Part shown: piece after piece, positions 1 to 11,844 of the stretch
Numbering within the stretch: the stretch's first letter is position 1
Layout: every line of letters begins with the position of its first letter
From: Cheilinus undulatus
Taxonomy: Eukaryota > Chordata > Actinopteri > Labriformes > Labridae
NCBI RefSeq assembly: GCF_018320785.1
Contig: NC_054877.1
Coordinates: 23,170,329-23,234,328, forward strand
Direction of reading: 5' to 3'
DNA length: 64,000 nucleotides
Notes under the pieces: model-generated
What the model was told of the DNA's origin: nothing
What the model saw: the letters and a program-made list of their open reading frames with translations, nothing else
Databases searched by the model: none
Translations under genes and position numbers: made by a program

Positions 1-615
1 CCCGGACTGAACAGAGCACAGGAAGTTGTAGCTGCACCTTGCACCAATCAGCTTTAAGATTACTTGGACGCCCTGCCGAAACAATAAACGACTCTGGGCA
101 GCAGGACAAATCGTTGAGAATACAGTATCGCATCTTATGATTCTGTAAATGATAGTTTAGTGTCTTTGTATCTATTTATAAAATCTTCGAATTGTTTTCG
201 AAATGAGCTTCGTCAGGGCAGGTCATTTTAACCTCACGTAGACTATTTGATACAGAATTGCGAATCCTCGTTAGCAACTGTTAGCAAGGTGAGAGACGCT
301 AGCTGTAGTAAGGTTAGCTAACGTATGTGGAAACCCCGTAGATAATCACAAAAGAAGTTAAGGAGAAGCTTTTATAAATTACGGACCTCTTACCGGTCAG
401 CTGTTGGCTATTTATGTGTGACAGGTGTTAGTCAACAAGGCCACCAACCGGCGAAGTCCAATGTGTTTCGTGTTTGGTTGAAGTAGAAGCTATCAAGAAA
501 GCACCAAGTTAGCTTAGCTGCTACGTAAACGTCAACATTCACCAAACTGGACAAAACTTTGGATTTAGTCGGGTATAAATCGGGTTCGGCGGGTTCGCTG
601 ACCCCTCAGAAGAAA
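1..615 (+). promoter_or_regulatory. EFCAB14: EFCAB14 5' flank and 5' UTR
   Basis: This stretch precedes the EFCAB14 start codon and must hold its promoter and 5' UTR. No TATA box is convincing and no transcription start can be fixed by eye. The reading frame is open upstream of the chosen ATG back to a TTG at 559. The ATG at 616 is preferred because the protein then begins MKKRKELNALIGL, as I remember the mammalian protein. No other gene is seen here. Confidence 0.5.
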
Positions 616-3600
616 ATGAAGAAGAGGAAGGAGTTGAATGCCCTGATCGGACTCGGAGACAGCAAGAGGAAGAAGACCAAAAAGGGGTCCGGTCACCGGC
701 TTCTCCGAACCGAGCCGCCGGACTCTGAGTCCGACTCGAGCTCGGACGATGACGAGTTCAACAACCTCAGCAGTGGAGCTAGTTTTGGGAAGTAGGTGAA
801 CCTTTTTTTAGTTTTTGCCAGGTCCAAGCCATTTTCAACGTCATTTGACTTTAGAATCATAAAATCATATCAACAGGGCAGTTTAATGGTTATTCTCCTA
901 AACACGGTCTTATGTTAAACTACATGACGTTATTTCGTCTGATTTAACTATTTGTACAGTATTCGTACGTGTAGATGTGAGGGATTATTATTGTAATTTA
1001 AGTCTTATACAAGTGGAAAGATTAGACGAATTTTGTTCCTCTAGGACACATAAGACATTTAAGCATCAAGACAAGCATCTGATCTCTAAGTACTGTTAAA
1101 GTGCTGCTAGTATTTACAGTATACACAGTATCAAAATATTAACATTAGAGTCCAGTTTTCTTCTGTTTTACCGTCCACTGCCGACATGATAATCATCCAA
1201 GGGATTAACACTAACATATCAATGCAGCCTGATCACTTCTTTCTTTTTTTCTTCTTAGAATAAACCAATGCGTGACACACACTGAAATGATATGACTGTT
1301 ACTATCCCAAAGCTTGATATCTTCAAAATAATTAATAGAATAGTACATTAATCACAGGAATGATGTATGTAGTAACCCATATGTTGACGCTCCAGTTTGT
1401 TGGTAATCTTTATAATTCCCATGGCACAACATGCAGTCCTCTGAAAATATCTCCTTCATTAATAATGAAACATGCCTTGCAGTTGAAATGTCTAATGTTA
1501 CCATGTTTCTTCTCTTTACAGGAGGAGCTACACACAGTGCTGCAATGTGTGCTACCCCTTGTTTCTGTTCATCATACTAGCTGCCTGTGTTATGGCCTGT
1601 GCTGGGCTCATATGGATGCAGATTGCCCTGAAAGAAGACCTGGATGCACTGAAAGAAAAGCTGCATAGCAGTAAGCAATAATCATAAAAGCTCTGTGAAA
1701 TTTAAACCTGTTATAAACCTGTCCTGGTTATTTAATTATCCATTCCCTTGTCTCCAGCACAGCTTTTAACCAAGTGCATTGTTTTTGTAACAGTGGAATC
1801 CAGCCAAAAGGTGTCATCAAGTGAAATACCAAAACTAAGTGAAGACCTGAAAAGCAAGGAGAGAAAGCTTGACGACATAGAGACTGGGGACAAGGGGTTG
1901 AGCAAGCTCTGGTCCAACCTAACAGAAATAAATAGAAAGGTCAGTTGTTGCCATCATTCAGAGCAGCTAATGCCACCTTAACATTGTCACTGACACACAC
2001 TAACTAAATCGCATGACAAGTATAATGAATTGTGATGAGTTGATTACAGGGCATGGACTTTTGACACTTTGGAAATTACAGTTGCTGTGAACTTTATAAT
2101 ACCTATCAGTAGCAATACAAGGGATAGACAGAAGACCAGCAGTACTAGTAAATACACGGTTTACTTTGTAACATGAGCTTGAATGTACAATGCAGTGCGA
2201 GCTTTACTCTGTTTTTGATAAGATTGAACAGCAAAGTTCAGAACATGTTTCTCCTGCTGCAATAACAGTGTTATAAAACGGCCGTAAACTAAGTAGATAC
2301 AAGCCTAGCTGAATGTAAACTGAGAATGTGTAGCTTTATTGTGTTGCTACAAAAAATGATCACTTGAGTAAAAGAGTGGACTATTGAAACATTGAGCGTG
2401 TAATTTAAGGAACTGTTTTAATCATGAATTATTTGTTTTATTAAGAAATAAGAGAATTGGAAATACAAAATACTCTATGAAGATTTGAGGAATTTTCATA
2501 CAGGTTTACAGTTTGATAACACTCAAGTAAAACACTTTTACTCAAAATTTTCTTCATTTAATTTGGGTCTATATATAAGGGCTTGTGAAATGAGAGATAC
2601 TATACTTGATTTTTGCCCGAGTATGAAGTGTTTTTTTGTTATTGTTCTGCAGATCAGTTTGCTGGACACAGCTGTGAACCATTTGAAGGCCAACTTGAAA
2701 TCTGCTGCTGATTTAGTCAGTCTTCCAAATACAGTGGAAGAGCTTCAAAAGGTAGGGGTGAAACAGATTAGAAAGACCCATACATAAGCTTTAAAATCTG
2801 TGACCTGTTACTTTGAATATAATATGTTTTTCAATTATGATGATAAGTAAATGAGTTTTTATTTTCCAGAGTGTTGCTACGATTGGCAGCACATTAACAA
2901 GTGTGCAGCATGATGTGAAGACAATGCAGACAGCTCTTGAAAAGAAAGATGACGACTTGAAAAAGACAGTGGTAAATTCAAGCATATTGTATTTCTAATA
3001 ATTCCTTATTTTGTTGCTGACCAACATCAGCATCTTATTCGCAAGTTGTGTTGAGGTTTGTAACAAGGTTGTACATGTTTAATTGTTCATGCCTAAATCT
3101 AGGGTTTTACTTGTATTTTTTATTTGATGTTTTTGTTTTTCTATTGTTTTTTCTGGCATGCAGAGCAACTGTTGAGTACAGAACTTTATACGTTTGCATC
3201 TAACCGTCCATTCAATCAGCTATTTGTAGACTTTAAAGCAACAATGATAAATGTTGCAAGCAATGGGAGGGGAAATTGTCAATAAGAAAAGCCTTAACAG
3301 TCAAAGCAGAGCTTCAATACAATCTCAATACAATCATATTTACTTTGTAAATATGTAAGTCAAATTTGTAGGGCTGCAAGCTCTAGGTTTTCATGTGAGC
3401 AAAGCTTGTGGATTTTTCATGTGTCAGGTTAAAGTTGGATTTAGGGTTGAGTTGATTCCTCGAATTATCCAAGTGATTCGATTAAAAAATTTCTCGAGGC
3501 AAGTTATCTGACTCGAAGCTTCGCTTAAATCAGTCATGTATCCACATACGCCCATACTGTAAGCTTGGACATTGCGCCATGTGTTGCACGGCATGCTGTG

Positions 3601-6600
3601 TTTCACACGGACAGATATTTGTGTGGCACAATGCACTTATTTTCACTGTTACTATAACGTAACATGCATGATACGAGGAGCGAAAATCACGAAGGAAGAG
3701 AGCTTGATGCAGTGATGTTTACAGGCATTCGTCCTGCATTTTTACACAGCCACTGGCCGCAGCTTTATGGCAAATATGACACTATGCCTGCACCGGTGAA
3801 CCTACGCAGATCTCCAAGTTTATGCACTGCCTGCATGACTTGCTGGTGTGAGATGGCGCTCAGTTTGTGTCTGCAGACTTCAGGGAATTTCATAAACATC
3901 TCTGAATGACCAGACGGTTTCACAGAAGAAGTCAGGCTTCGCAATTCAAATCCTGTTTTGGTGCTTTCCCTCTCTCTTTCTCTCTCTGCCGCGTGCGCAT
4001 GTTATACATTTAATTATAAATTGTTAAAAATTCAACGCACTGACATCTTGATTGCAGCGTATTTTTCAAAAAGTTTCAGCATCCCGAATAATTTGATAAG
4101 ACTTAAATTGATAATGATTTGACACCAATAAAATAGAAACACGCTATTGCCACAGACAGAGACTAAATAGATTAAAGTTCATCACTATATAGTCAGGATT
4201 CAACAGGTCATAGAAACAGCTTTATCCCTTTAAATGTGTTCTCCATGTCAGTGAATGGCCTTAAAAGGTCATATTTTTATGGGGAATGAACTCAAACATA
4301 AAATGTGCAAAAATTAGAAGTAAACACCCTTTGAAAAATAAACCATATTCCTGTAATCTAAAGGTTCACCTTTCAGACATCATCAGACTGCTGTGTCAAT
4401 GATGGAACTTTACTTGTTGCTAGAATGTGAAATATTACAATTATGCATAATGTAGAGGATGTTACAATGATTAAGTGTCCCTTTAATGACAAATTGGAGA
4501 ATAAAAATAAAAACTATTATAGAAGAAATAAAGTGTTGGCACCCAAAATGTCCTGGGAGAGGATCCCTAAAACCCCAAATATGGCACAATCTAATTATAA
4601 TCATTTAACTTCCTTTCCTTGTAACTTTAGGAAATGTAAACTGTCATCAGAACTTATTTGCACTTTGTAAAATATATTTTCTTTGGAGAACCTGTTTATT
4701 TATTTTTAATATAGAAGTAGTACATCTAAGGGACCCAGCTTCTTTTCTCATTTGTCTAGTACTACTTCTCTTGAAAAAGCAAAAGTGACTGATTAAAAAA
4801 AATGCAATATTTCTTATTAGAGTACTTCATTAGACATCAGAAGAATCGATAGAGTACTCGATTACAAAAATGATCTATTACTGCAGCCCTAGTTGGATTT
4901 CACTTTGTGTGACAGCTTAGCTTTTATTAACAACCTTTCTAAGCCTACTGAGAATGCTGCTGCAGAGCACATTCTTCTTTAATTTAAGTGATTATTGAAG
5001 TGTTTTCAGAGAGCTAGTAGCTCAAGTATGTGAGAAATATATTGGTGATTCACTGTCTTGTGCAGTATCCTTTGATTCCTTGCTGCAGAAGTGCTTTTGC
5101 AGATTTATCTCATTCAGATTTGAGGCAAATCTTCCCACATATGGCCAAGATGATTCTGCTGATGAAATGTCAGTTGATCTGCTTAAACTGTGGCATGAAT
5201 CCAAACCAGAAGCTGTGGTGAACTTTGCCTGTGAAAGATTAATTTGTTTTTTGTTTGCTCACTCACACACAAATGTTTCTGCAGCTCTTGTCAGGCTGAC
5301 ACTGAAAGTAAGGCGGGTTAAGAAGGTCCTGTCATTTTCTTGGATCCATGCGTTGGGTTGTCATTCATAATACATGAAACAAGTGCCAATCTATTTCGGG
5401 AGCTTAGATGCTTTCGTTTTTCTGAGTGAAACTAGGTCATATATCTAAGACAACCGCAGAATTTTTCTTTACTTTAGTTTTGAAGCAAAGGCAGATGGAA
5501 AGACGGGATAATAACACACTTTACTTTTAAACAGTGACTTCAGTATTCATAAATAATGCATTATAGCTGACTGAGATCACCAAAAGTATTAAACATTTGG
5601 ACATTGAGGTAGAATCTTAATGTTTGACTAAAAGCCTGACCTCCCAAAGCACTCAACCTTATATGTTTAAACCTATATGTTGTCAAAGCACCACTGATTT
5701 CCCATTGTTTGCTTTTTTGGAAACTGGATGCCAAAACAGAGTGCAAATAGATACATTTGTTTTTTTTTCTTCTCCTCAGGACATATCAGACCTTAAAACT
5801 GCACTGAGTGAGACAAATAAGACAGAGGAGCTTCACCATACACAGACTAATGAGCAGATCCAAATCCTCCTTACAACGGTTGCAGAACTCCACCAGAGAG
5901 TGTCATCATTAGAGAACGGGTCGAAGCAAAGTGTGAGTCATTTGAACTCTTGTCTTTTTTATTTATTTATTTATTTAATGTGTAGCCTTCACTTCAGTGT
6001 GGTCAGGCTCTAGAGTGGTTTTAACATTTTTTAAGTGCCAGCACTGAGCTTTCTTGCTAACAAGTTTTTGTCTCTACAAGTAGTGGTCAGGTATTACAGG
6101 CAGTTCAGTAGCTGTTTCTAAAAATATTCCACAATCCTTCCACATGCCACCATGCAACAGGAGATATAACCTATTGGGTCCAAAGATTGGAAACTGTCCC
6201 TGGAAGTAAAACACAAATAGATATAATTTGCATTTCCTCTTCCATCTCATCAGGTGCAATATCATGAAGAAGCAGCTAAATCAGCCGTCAGCACTGAAAC
6301 GCCAGAAAGCCAGGAGGTGAACGAAGCTACGACAACCAAAGCCACTCCCGGGAATATACAAGGTGCTGTATAGGATAAAGTGGTTTACTGTTTTTGGTAG
6401 ATTTCTCTGCCTTCTGTCTAAATTCATATTACTGTTTTTCTGTTTTAATTTTCAGAGATTTCCACACCACTTGCACAGCCACAGATGAGCAGACATCCTC
6501 ACTTCTTAACTCCAACGCGCTCTAAGATAATTACTGGGACAGCATGCCCAGAGTCTGTGCGCCTGCCTGGTGTCAGTTCTCTGAAAGGTACAAGAAAATA

Positions 6601-7365
6601 GACGTTTTCAGCACTAGTTGAATGAGTTGCAAATGTTTGCTTTTTTCGCTAAGGTCCCAAATGAAATCAATCGTGTATCTGTCCAGTTAGGATTAGACAT
6701 TAGCTGATTATGGAGTGTGACTCTATAGCAAAAGTTCCACCCTCACTAGCCTTTGATATTGATCCATCAGTGGCATTATATTGGTGTCAAGTGGTGTTAC
6801 GATATATGTGAAGCATGGAGCTTTACATATGCAGATGAGGACAAAGTTATAAGCCCCCGTTTGAGAGTTTCTGTTTTTCCCAAGTACTGTTTACTACTGT
6901 CTTTTTGTTCTGCTTTGAATTGGCACTATGGAGAGTTTCTTTGCAAGATCTTCATTAGTTGCCTTTTAAACCCACAACAACCCTAGAGATAAAACTCCCC
7001 TTAAAACTTTTTGACATGTTGTTGGTTTTAATCACCTGGAACTAAACCAAATAAGTATATTTCTTAAAAGCTTTGCTGATGCTAGAAGGGTTACAAATTT
7101 TACTGTGCATAGTATCAAGATTTCTACAAGCACTTCTTAGAATGCAGTGCCCTCATACTCACACCCATTTTTTGCATGTTCCACAGACTTGGAAAATATT
7201 TTCCAGCAGGCAGGTATTGCAGAAAATTCCCCAGGAATTACCTACCAAGGCCTGATGAAAGCATTTGGAACATCAACTCCCAGTGCTCGCATCATGCAGT
7301 GTTTTGACAAAGACATGGACCAGAGATACTCCCTGAAGGAACTGAGAGCTGCCATAGGTTTGTGA
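616..7365 (+). CDS. EFCAB14: EF-hand calcium-binding domain-containing protein 14 (EFCAB14), 9 coding exons, 414 aa
   Basis: Coding exons: 616-791, 1522-1670, 1794-1939, 2653-2751, 2870-2971, 5780-5932, 6254-6362, 6456-6587, 7187-7365. All introns are GT-AG and the joined frame is open to TGA. The N-terminus is basic, then acidic and serine-rich (SESDSSSDDDEF). A single membrane segment follows at about residues 71-95 (FLFIILAACVMACAGLIW). A long region with coiled-coil character comes next (EDLDALKEKL, then VNHLKANLKSAADLVSLPNT). The C-terminus has an EF-hand whose loop, residues 396-407 (DKDMDQRYSLKE), has acidic or oxygen-bearing residues at positions 1, 3, 5, 9 and 12, so calcium binding is plausible. 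The family's function is unknown (human KIAA0494). The mammalian protein is near 495 aa; the middle region is shorter here. Intron 5 is enlarged by a hAT-like element at 3442-4891. Confidence 0.95.
3442..4891. mobile_element. hAT-like DNA element, 1450 bp, with exact 8-bp target duplication
   Basis: The element begins TAGGGTTG and ends CAGCCCTA, matching the terminal pattern of hAT elements common in fish. It is flanked by perfect 8-bp copies of GTTGGATT at 3434-3441 and 4892-4899, the target-duplication length of hAT transposition. Subterminal sequence at both ends is rich in GATT/AATC motifs (for example TCGATTAC near the right end). No intact transposase frame is present, so it is non-autonomous or decayed. 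It lies in EFCAB14 intron 5. Its right part has a diverged relative at 35850-36222 in an SRSF11 intron. Confidence 0.85.
4999..5370 (+). other. Unidentified exon-like open frame in EFCAB14 intron 5
   Basis: An open frame runs through this interval, just downstream of the hAT-like element, and its codons read like protein rather than noise (examples: QVCEKYIGDSLSCAV, DEMSVDLLKLWHESKPEA). It is preceded by a splice-acceptor-like TTTTCAG ending at 5009. I do not recognise the family, and the known EFCAB14 protein has no such segment. It could be an alternative exon, an exon of a decayed gene copy, or a transposon-derived fragment. A chance frame cannot be excluded. Confidence 0.25.
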
Positions 7366-8745
7366 GCACATCATCACTGACAGCAGTGAACAGTATTGAA
7401 CACCCAGCAGAGGTGTGTGGGCTCTGAGATCCCGACCCTTTTCTGTAATTGCTGCACTTTTGTGGACTGAATATTTATCAAACTGATTGTGGAAAGTGGC
7501 GCTGGCATGCCCCCTCCTCACTTCTTCTCCCCAGTCCATTTTAGCACAACCACAACGCTTTAATTTTAAATCTAACCTATATGAGTATCTATATGCAGAA
7601 TATTCCTCTTATTTTAGCGTATTCCATGGCTTACAATAAGGAGATCATGGGATGTAGTCTTGTGAATATTTTTGAACTCTGTTTTCTACCTTTACTTGCT
7701 GTTTTTGTGCACCATTTTTATATATTTTCACAACCAGTTTGTCTCATCCTCATGTAGCATATTTTCCAGATTTCTGTACAGTGTTGTTGTCAGTTTCCTG
7801 CATATTGCCCTAACCATCAACAAAACCTGGTACATCTCACGTGAACCTAGTTTATAGATACCAAGATAACATTTTATGAATGTTTACAAATGACTACTAG
7901 AAGCAGAGTTTTTGTGTCTTTTGTTTTGTTTTTAGACTGATTGCTTATGTAACTGAAACAACACGAGTGAGCGAAAGAATGGGCTTGTGTATCTCTTTTC
8001 TTAGCTAAACAAAGTTTGACATTTCTTTCTGTTGAGTGTTTAAATGTCATTTTTCAGTTAGTCTGCATTTTGATCTGGATTATGTGTTTGGTCAACTGTA
8101 CTTCTATCTGTATTTTTGCTTGTTTTCTTGCAGTTTTACAAGTTTGAAGGGCTATGAACACTTTCAGTCATTCAGAAAGAATCTCAGAAGTGGTCACACA
8201 TTAAGGCATATGTAGCAATAACAAAATAAAAAGCTATTGCTTGTTAAAAGTTGCAGTAGACAGAAAGTGCACCTAGCTCACAATGTGTAACAGGTAGTAT
8301 AAAAAGCACTGACCATCACTCTTTACTTGATTGATTTTATTCCATTTTTATGGGCCTAATAAAGGTGTACCTAACATTTATAATGTTATTCTCAAACATT
8401 ATTGTACTCTGTAAAAAGTTTAAATGTATTCTAAACAAATGATCTTGTGCAGGGCGTTGGGTTAGTCAAACTTGCTTTCGGTCTTAATCTCAACATTGTA
8501 CAATTTTTTTGAGTAATTATGTTGTGCTTTGCATGTTGCTCATAATGTAACATGAACAAATAATTTATAAACCTAACATAGTCAACTACTTCTTTTTGCA
8601 GGACAATGGTTAGTTGAGCTCAAAATGTAACAGCTTTGGCCATCATGATGTAGATTTTTGGATCCATGCTGCTACTGAAAGTGGGAGGTTTTATGAATGT
8701 GTTTTTGTGTGAGCACCAATAAATAAAAAACAGTGAAAATGTTTA
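7366..8745 (+). other. EFCAB14: EFCAB14 3' UTR
   Basis: Non-coding sequence after the EFCAB14 stop codon. It is AT-rich with no frame of substance and ends at a polyadenylation signal at 8718-8723 followed by a GT-rich stretch. Its extent is inferred from that signal. Confidence 0.6.
8718..8723 (+). terminator. EFCAB14: Polyadenylation signal AATAAA for EFCAB14
   Basis: AATAAATAAA occurs about 1.35 kb after the stop codon and is followed about 20 bp later by TTTGTGTCCTGTCTGG, a typical GT-rich downstream element. Confidence 0.65.
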
Positions 8746-9176
8746 ATTTGTGTCCTGTCTGGTTTATTAGCTGTCTCCAGGGTAAAATGCAGGGCTCCTA
8801 CACCCTTTAATAATCAGAATTGATGCTTTATTAGACCTTTTATAAGACTCAAAGGATGAAATGAAAGTCGAAATTTTCTCTTTCTGGACAAAGGTGAATT
8901 ATCCAGTTTAATGCACTGTTAATGAAATCTCAATTGATAGAGGACAGTTTGGGTTTTTTGGACATTAACACCCTAATTTTGATTTTTTTCTGGCACATTT
9001 AATGCCTCTTTTCTATCATTTTATGGTACAGTGATATAAACACATAAAGCATATACTCTAAATGATCAAAATCAAATAAATGCAGATTGAAAAAGACACC
9101 ACTCAGTCAAAGAGCCATCTAAAATTTAGGACCTGTCGCTAGTAGAAAGATTATAGAAGTCCAACGTAAGACTTAA

Positions 9177-9919
9177 AGTCCCTGTAAAGTTAAATTGAGA
9201 CTTTGTGTATTCCTACACTAGATATGATGGAATAATGTTTCTGTTACCATGTGAGAAGACAGATCTGTGTGTGACTGGGACTATGTGTGAATTTCTGATT
9301 TAGAACATTAAATTTGTTCAACCATTTCTTGGCTTGGTTTTATTCGAGCAGGTCAAATATCTGGGTCCATAACACCACCAGTCTTGATGGGAAATTATCC
9401 CGCCCCCTTAATGCTACAGTGGTATGAAATCACTGAGGAGTTCCTCTCAGTAGTCTGTCGTTAGCCAATGTCAGTGCCTTCATAGAAAGTTAACAGTCTG
9501 CTACATGCTGTGGTTTTGTTCATTGTGAGGTAAAACTCCCAAATCTATTAGCCACAGTGGCCTACAGGTCATTAAAAGTGATAGAGATTTATACCAGAAA
9601 ACAGTAAATTTAATCCCCAACGTTTGTCTCATTGCTCTGGCACAGCGTCAGGCAGCTGCACCCTGATCAGAGGCCTTTTTTTTTTTTAAATGTGAGAGGA
9701 TATTTCACATGAGCAGGCATGGTTTCAGCTCATTCACTGCCACGCCCACACAATTGAAGTGCAGATTTTACTGCCTCTTTTTTCATGATTTTGAAGCTCA
9801 AGCTTATAAACTTAAAGATTTTTTTTCATGAGTGAAAACTGGTCTGGTGGTTCATTACACAGTGGCCTGTCATACATCAAACCTAAAATAAAGTTTTTTT
9901 TTATAACTTCACAGGGACT
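9177..9919. mobile_element. TTAA-target MITE, copy A (743 bp)
   Basis: The termini are an inverted repeat, AGTCCCTGTAAAGT at the left and its near complement at the right (ACTTCACAGGGACT). TTAA lies immediately outside both ends (9173-9176 and 9920-9923), as expected for piggyBac-type insertion. No transposase frame is present. The same family occurs in opposite orientation at 13448-14090, with shared internal sequence. It fills most of the gap between EFCAB14 and ZNF830; the rest of 8746-10100 shows nothing recognisable. Confidence 0.75.
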
Positions 9920-10108
9920 TTAAAAGTTAAAATGTGGGCAGAAAGCAAAGACTGGAAAAAGTTTAAGTCAAATTCTTAAATGTCAGATCTCTCACTGGTA
10001 AAAATAAGACCTTAAATTAAATCCAGTTAAAGACTTTTTAAGGCTCTTACAGGAACCATGAAAATAAACACACTACTTTACCAGACTGTTTAACATCACA
10101 GCAGCTCA

Positions 10109-10114
10109 TTTAAT
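10109..10114 (-). terminator. ZNF830: Possible ZNF830 polyadenylation signal (ATTAAA)
   Basis: On the minus strand ATTAAA occurs about 110 bp after the ZNF830 stop codon. It is the best variant signal close to the gene and would give a short 3' UTR. No perfect AATAAA lies nearer. Confidence 0.35.
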
Positions 10115-10225
10115 CAGGTCAGAGACATACAAAAAAACAGGCGGTGAAGGTCTTCTAACAAACATATTTACACTTTATGGATTCCTCTCAGAATTGTATT
10201 TGCATTCTTGACAAAGTAAAGATAT

Positions 10226-11236
10226 TCAGGCCAGTGCTCCTTTAGCCCTCCAGTCTCGAGACAAAAGTCCCAGTAGCTCCTCTTCATCCTCCTCTTCCTC
10301 CTCATTGCTTGCTTCGATCTCCATTTGTTCCTCTTTTCTGGGTAGTGACTTGCTTTTCACCACATCCCGCTTATCTCTCAGTACCTCAACTCTTCTATAG
10401 CACTCAATTTGTTCATCAATTTCGTCAATTTGACGTTCAAGACGGCCTTCCTCGTCGTCCTCCGCCACGATAGCGTCTGATTTTGTGTTCACCTGCCGAA
10501 TCTCTTTCTGAAACTCTTCCCACTCCTTGTCCATTTGATCTTTGGGCGCGTCAACGTTGCGCACTTTAGCATCTCTCACAGGATCGTCGAAGAAGCCCTC
10601 AGGCAGGGCCTCGGCTGTGTTATCTTTCTTTTCTGCGGTTTTCTCCTGCTCGTCTGCTTTGAGGATGGAGCCTGAATGGGAGATGGTGGGTGTGGATGGG
10701 ATTGAGCTGTCAAAGAAATCAGTTGGTAATCCTTCTGGGGGGGGATCTGCGATTCCTGTCTTTTCAGTGTCTTCTTCGTCATCGTCCTCATCATAAACTC
10801 CAGCTAAAAGGCTCAGACCTGTAGACTTTTTGGTAGCATGTTCTTCCTTTCCGCTAGGTTTCTCAAAGAAGTCTCCAGGCAGCCCTGACGACGATTGGCC
10901 TGCAGCCGACGAATGTTTCGCCTTTTTCTCAACAACGTCGGCATTATCCTGTGTTTTCCTCTTTACTGGTAGACTTTGTGGTGTCACGGGCTGACTTTTT
11001 GCCCCTTTAAGTTCCGCAACCTTGTCTTTATGTTGTTTTCCCAGGACATGAGTTGGCCATAGAAGTTCAGACTTCACCTGCACATTGCACAAGACGCAAC
11101 TAAGGTGCCCAAGGCTGTTGTATTTGGCAAAAGGAGACTCCACTCGCTTCTTGTCTGAAGTTTTCCGTTGTTTTTCCCTCATTAAGCGCCTGAGCTCCTC
11201 TTGATTCACAACTTTATTCCCCTTTTTAGAGGCCAT
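10226..11236 (-). CDS. ZNF830: Zinc finger protein 830 (ZNF830), single coding exon, 336 aa
   Basis: One uninterrupted frame from ATG (11236-11234) to stop. The protein starts [18 protein letters not shown], as in the ZNF830/CCDC16 family. A single U1-like C2H2 finger uses C47, C50, H63 and H69 (CVLC, then THVLGKQH). The middle is low-complexity and acidic, with repeated LP-DFF / LPEGFFDDP-type motifs. A coiled coil lies near residues 255-290 ([17 protein letters not shown]), followed by an E-rich tail. The family is nuclear, found with spliceosomes, and implicated in DNA-damage response and early embryo viability. Mammalian ZNF830 is also intronless in its coding part. The gene is head to head with ANKRD13C, start codons about 600 bp apart. 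Confidence 0.95.
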   Translation of the reverse strand: MASKKGNKVVNQEELRRLMREKQRKTSDKKRVESPFAKYNSLGHLSCVLCNVQVKSELLWPTHVLGKQHKDKVAELKGAKSQPVTPQSLPVKRKTQDNADVVEKKAKHSSAAGQSSSGLPGDFFEKPSGKEEHATKKSTGLSLLAGVYDEDDDEEDTEKTGIADPPPEGLPTDFFDSSIPSTPTISHSGSILKADEQEKTAEKKDNTAEALPEGFFDDPVRDAKVRNVDAPKDQMDKEWEEFQKEIRQVNTKSDAIVAEDDEEGRLERQIDEIDEQIECYRRVEVLRDKRDVVKSKSLPRKEEQMEIEASNEEEEEDEEELLGLLSRDWRAKGALA

Positions 11237-11844
11237 TCTTGACGAGAGCTTGTTCTCGCTTGTGATGAAGCGCAGCAGGTCTCATGAAGATGACGTCCAC
11301 TGCATAATAAACGCGTTCTATCCAGCAGTACATCTCGCGAGACTTTCCCTGCTCGCAGACAGCTAGCAGGAATGTTAGCTCAGCTGGCTTTTATGTACCT
11401 CACCGTCCGCCAGTATTTTGCCGCAAAGCAAAGTGATTCGATACTATTTTAAAACGCATATCAAAAGCACAGTAGAAGAGACAACAATGTAGTCGTTTCA
11501 GTTACGTTCTTGTATCTAGATGTATATTGGTTTAGTGCATGTGCGTTCGTTTACGTTAAGTGTTTTTTCTGTTTTCATCGCCGCACCCTCCGTATTCATT
11601 TTTTATTGGGGGCAAGCTAGCTAACGTTTGCAGGGAGCTAACGCTAACGTTGGTCTGGACCAGGGCAGCAGGTGTAACGTTATTTCAACAAGAGAAAGAT
11701 ACGAACGATTTCGCTGTTAGTCTGAAGTGCCAAGAAACCCTTTTGATATTTGTACATTGCCCGAGATTTATGCCCCATCTTCGTCCGGCTGTAGTTCAGT
11801 TATTATCTTATTAAGCCTTTTAACGTCAGATAGGCATCACCATC
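11237..11844. promoter_or_regulatory. Probable bidirectional promoter between ZNF830 and ANKRD13C
   Basis: The start codons of ZNF830 (minus) and ANKRD13C (plus) are separated by only 608 bp, so both promoters and 5' UTRs must fit here. The part near ZNF830 has more CpG than the surroundings (for example CATCTCGCGAGACTTT at about 11330, containing TCTCGCGAGA, the ZBTB33/housekeeping-type motif). No TATA box is evident on either strand. Co-regulation is an inference from the geometry. Confidence 0.6.

Noticed and set aside
559-615. Upstream start of EFCAB14 at TTG 559
   Set aside because: The ATG at 616 gives the conserved MKKRKELNALIG N-terminus; the upstream codons do not resemble the family and start with TTG.
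10542-10796. 84-codon plus-strand frame and an overlapping frame opposite ZNF830
   Set aside because: They are antisense or shifted readings of the acidic low-complexity part of ZNF830 (serine runs from GAA/GAT codons).
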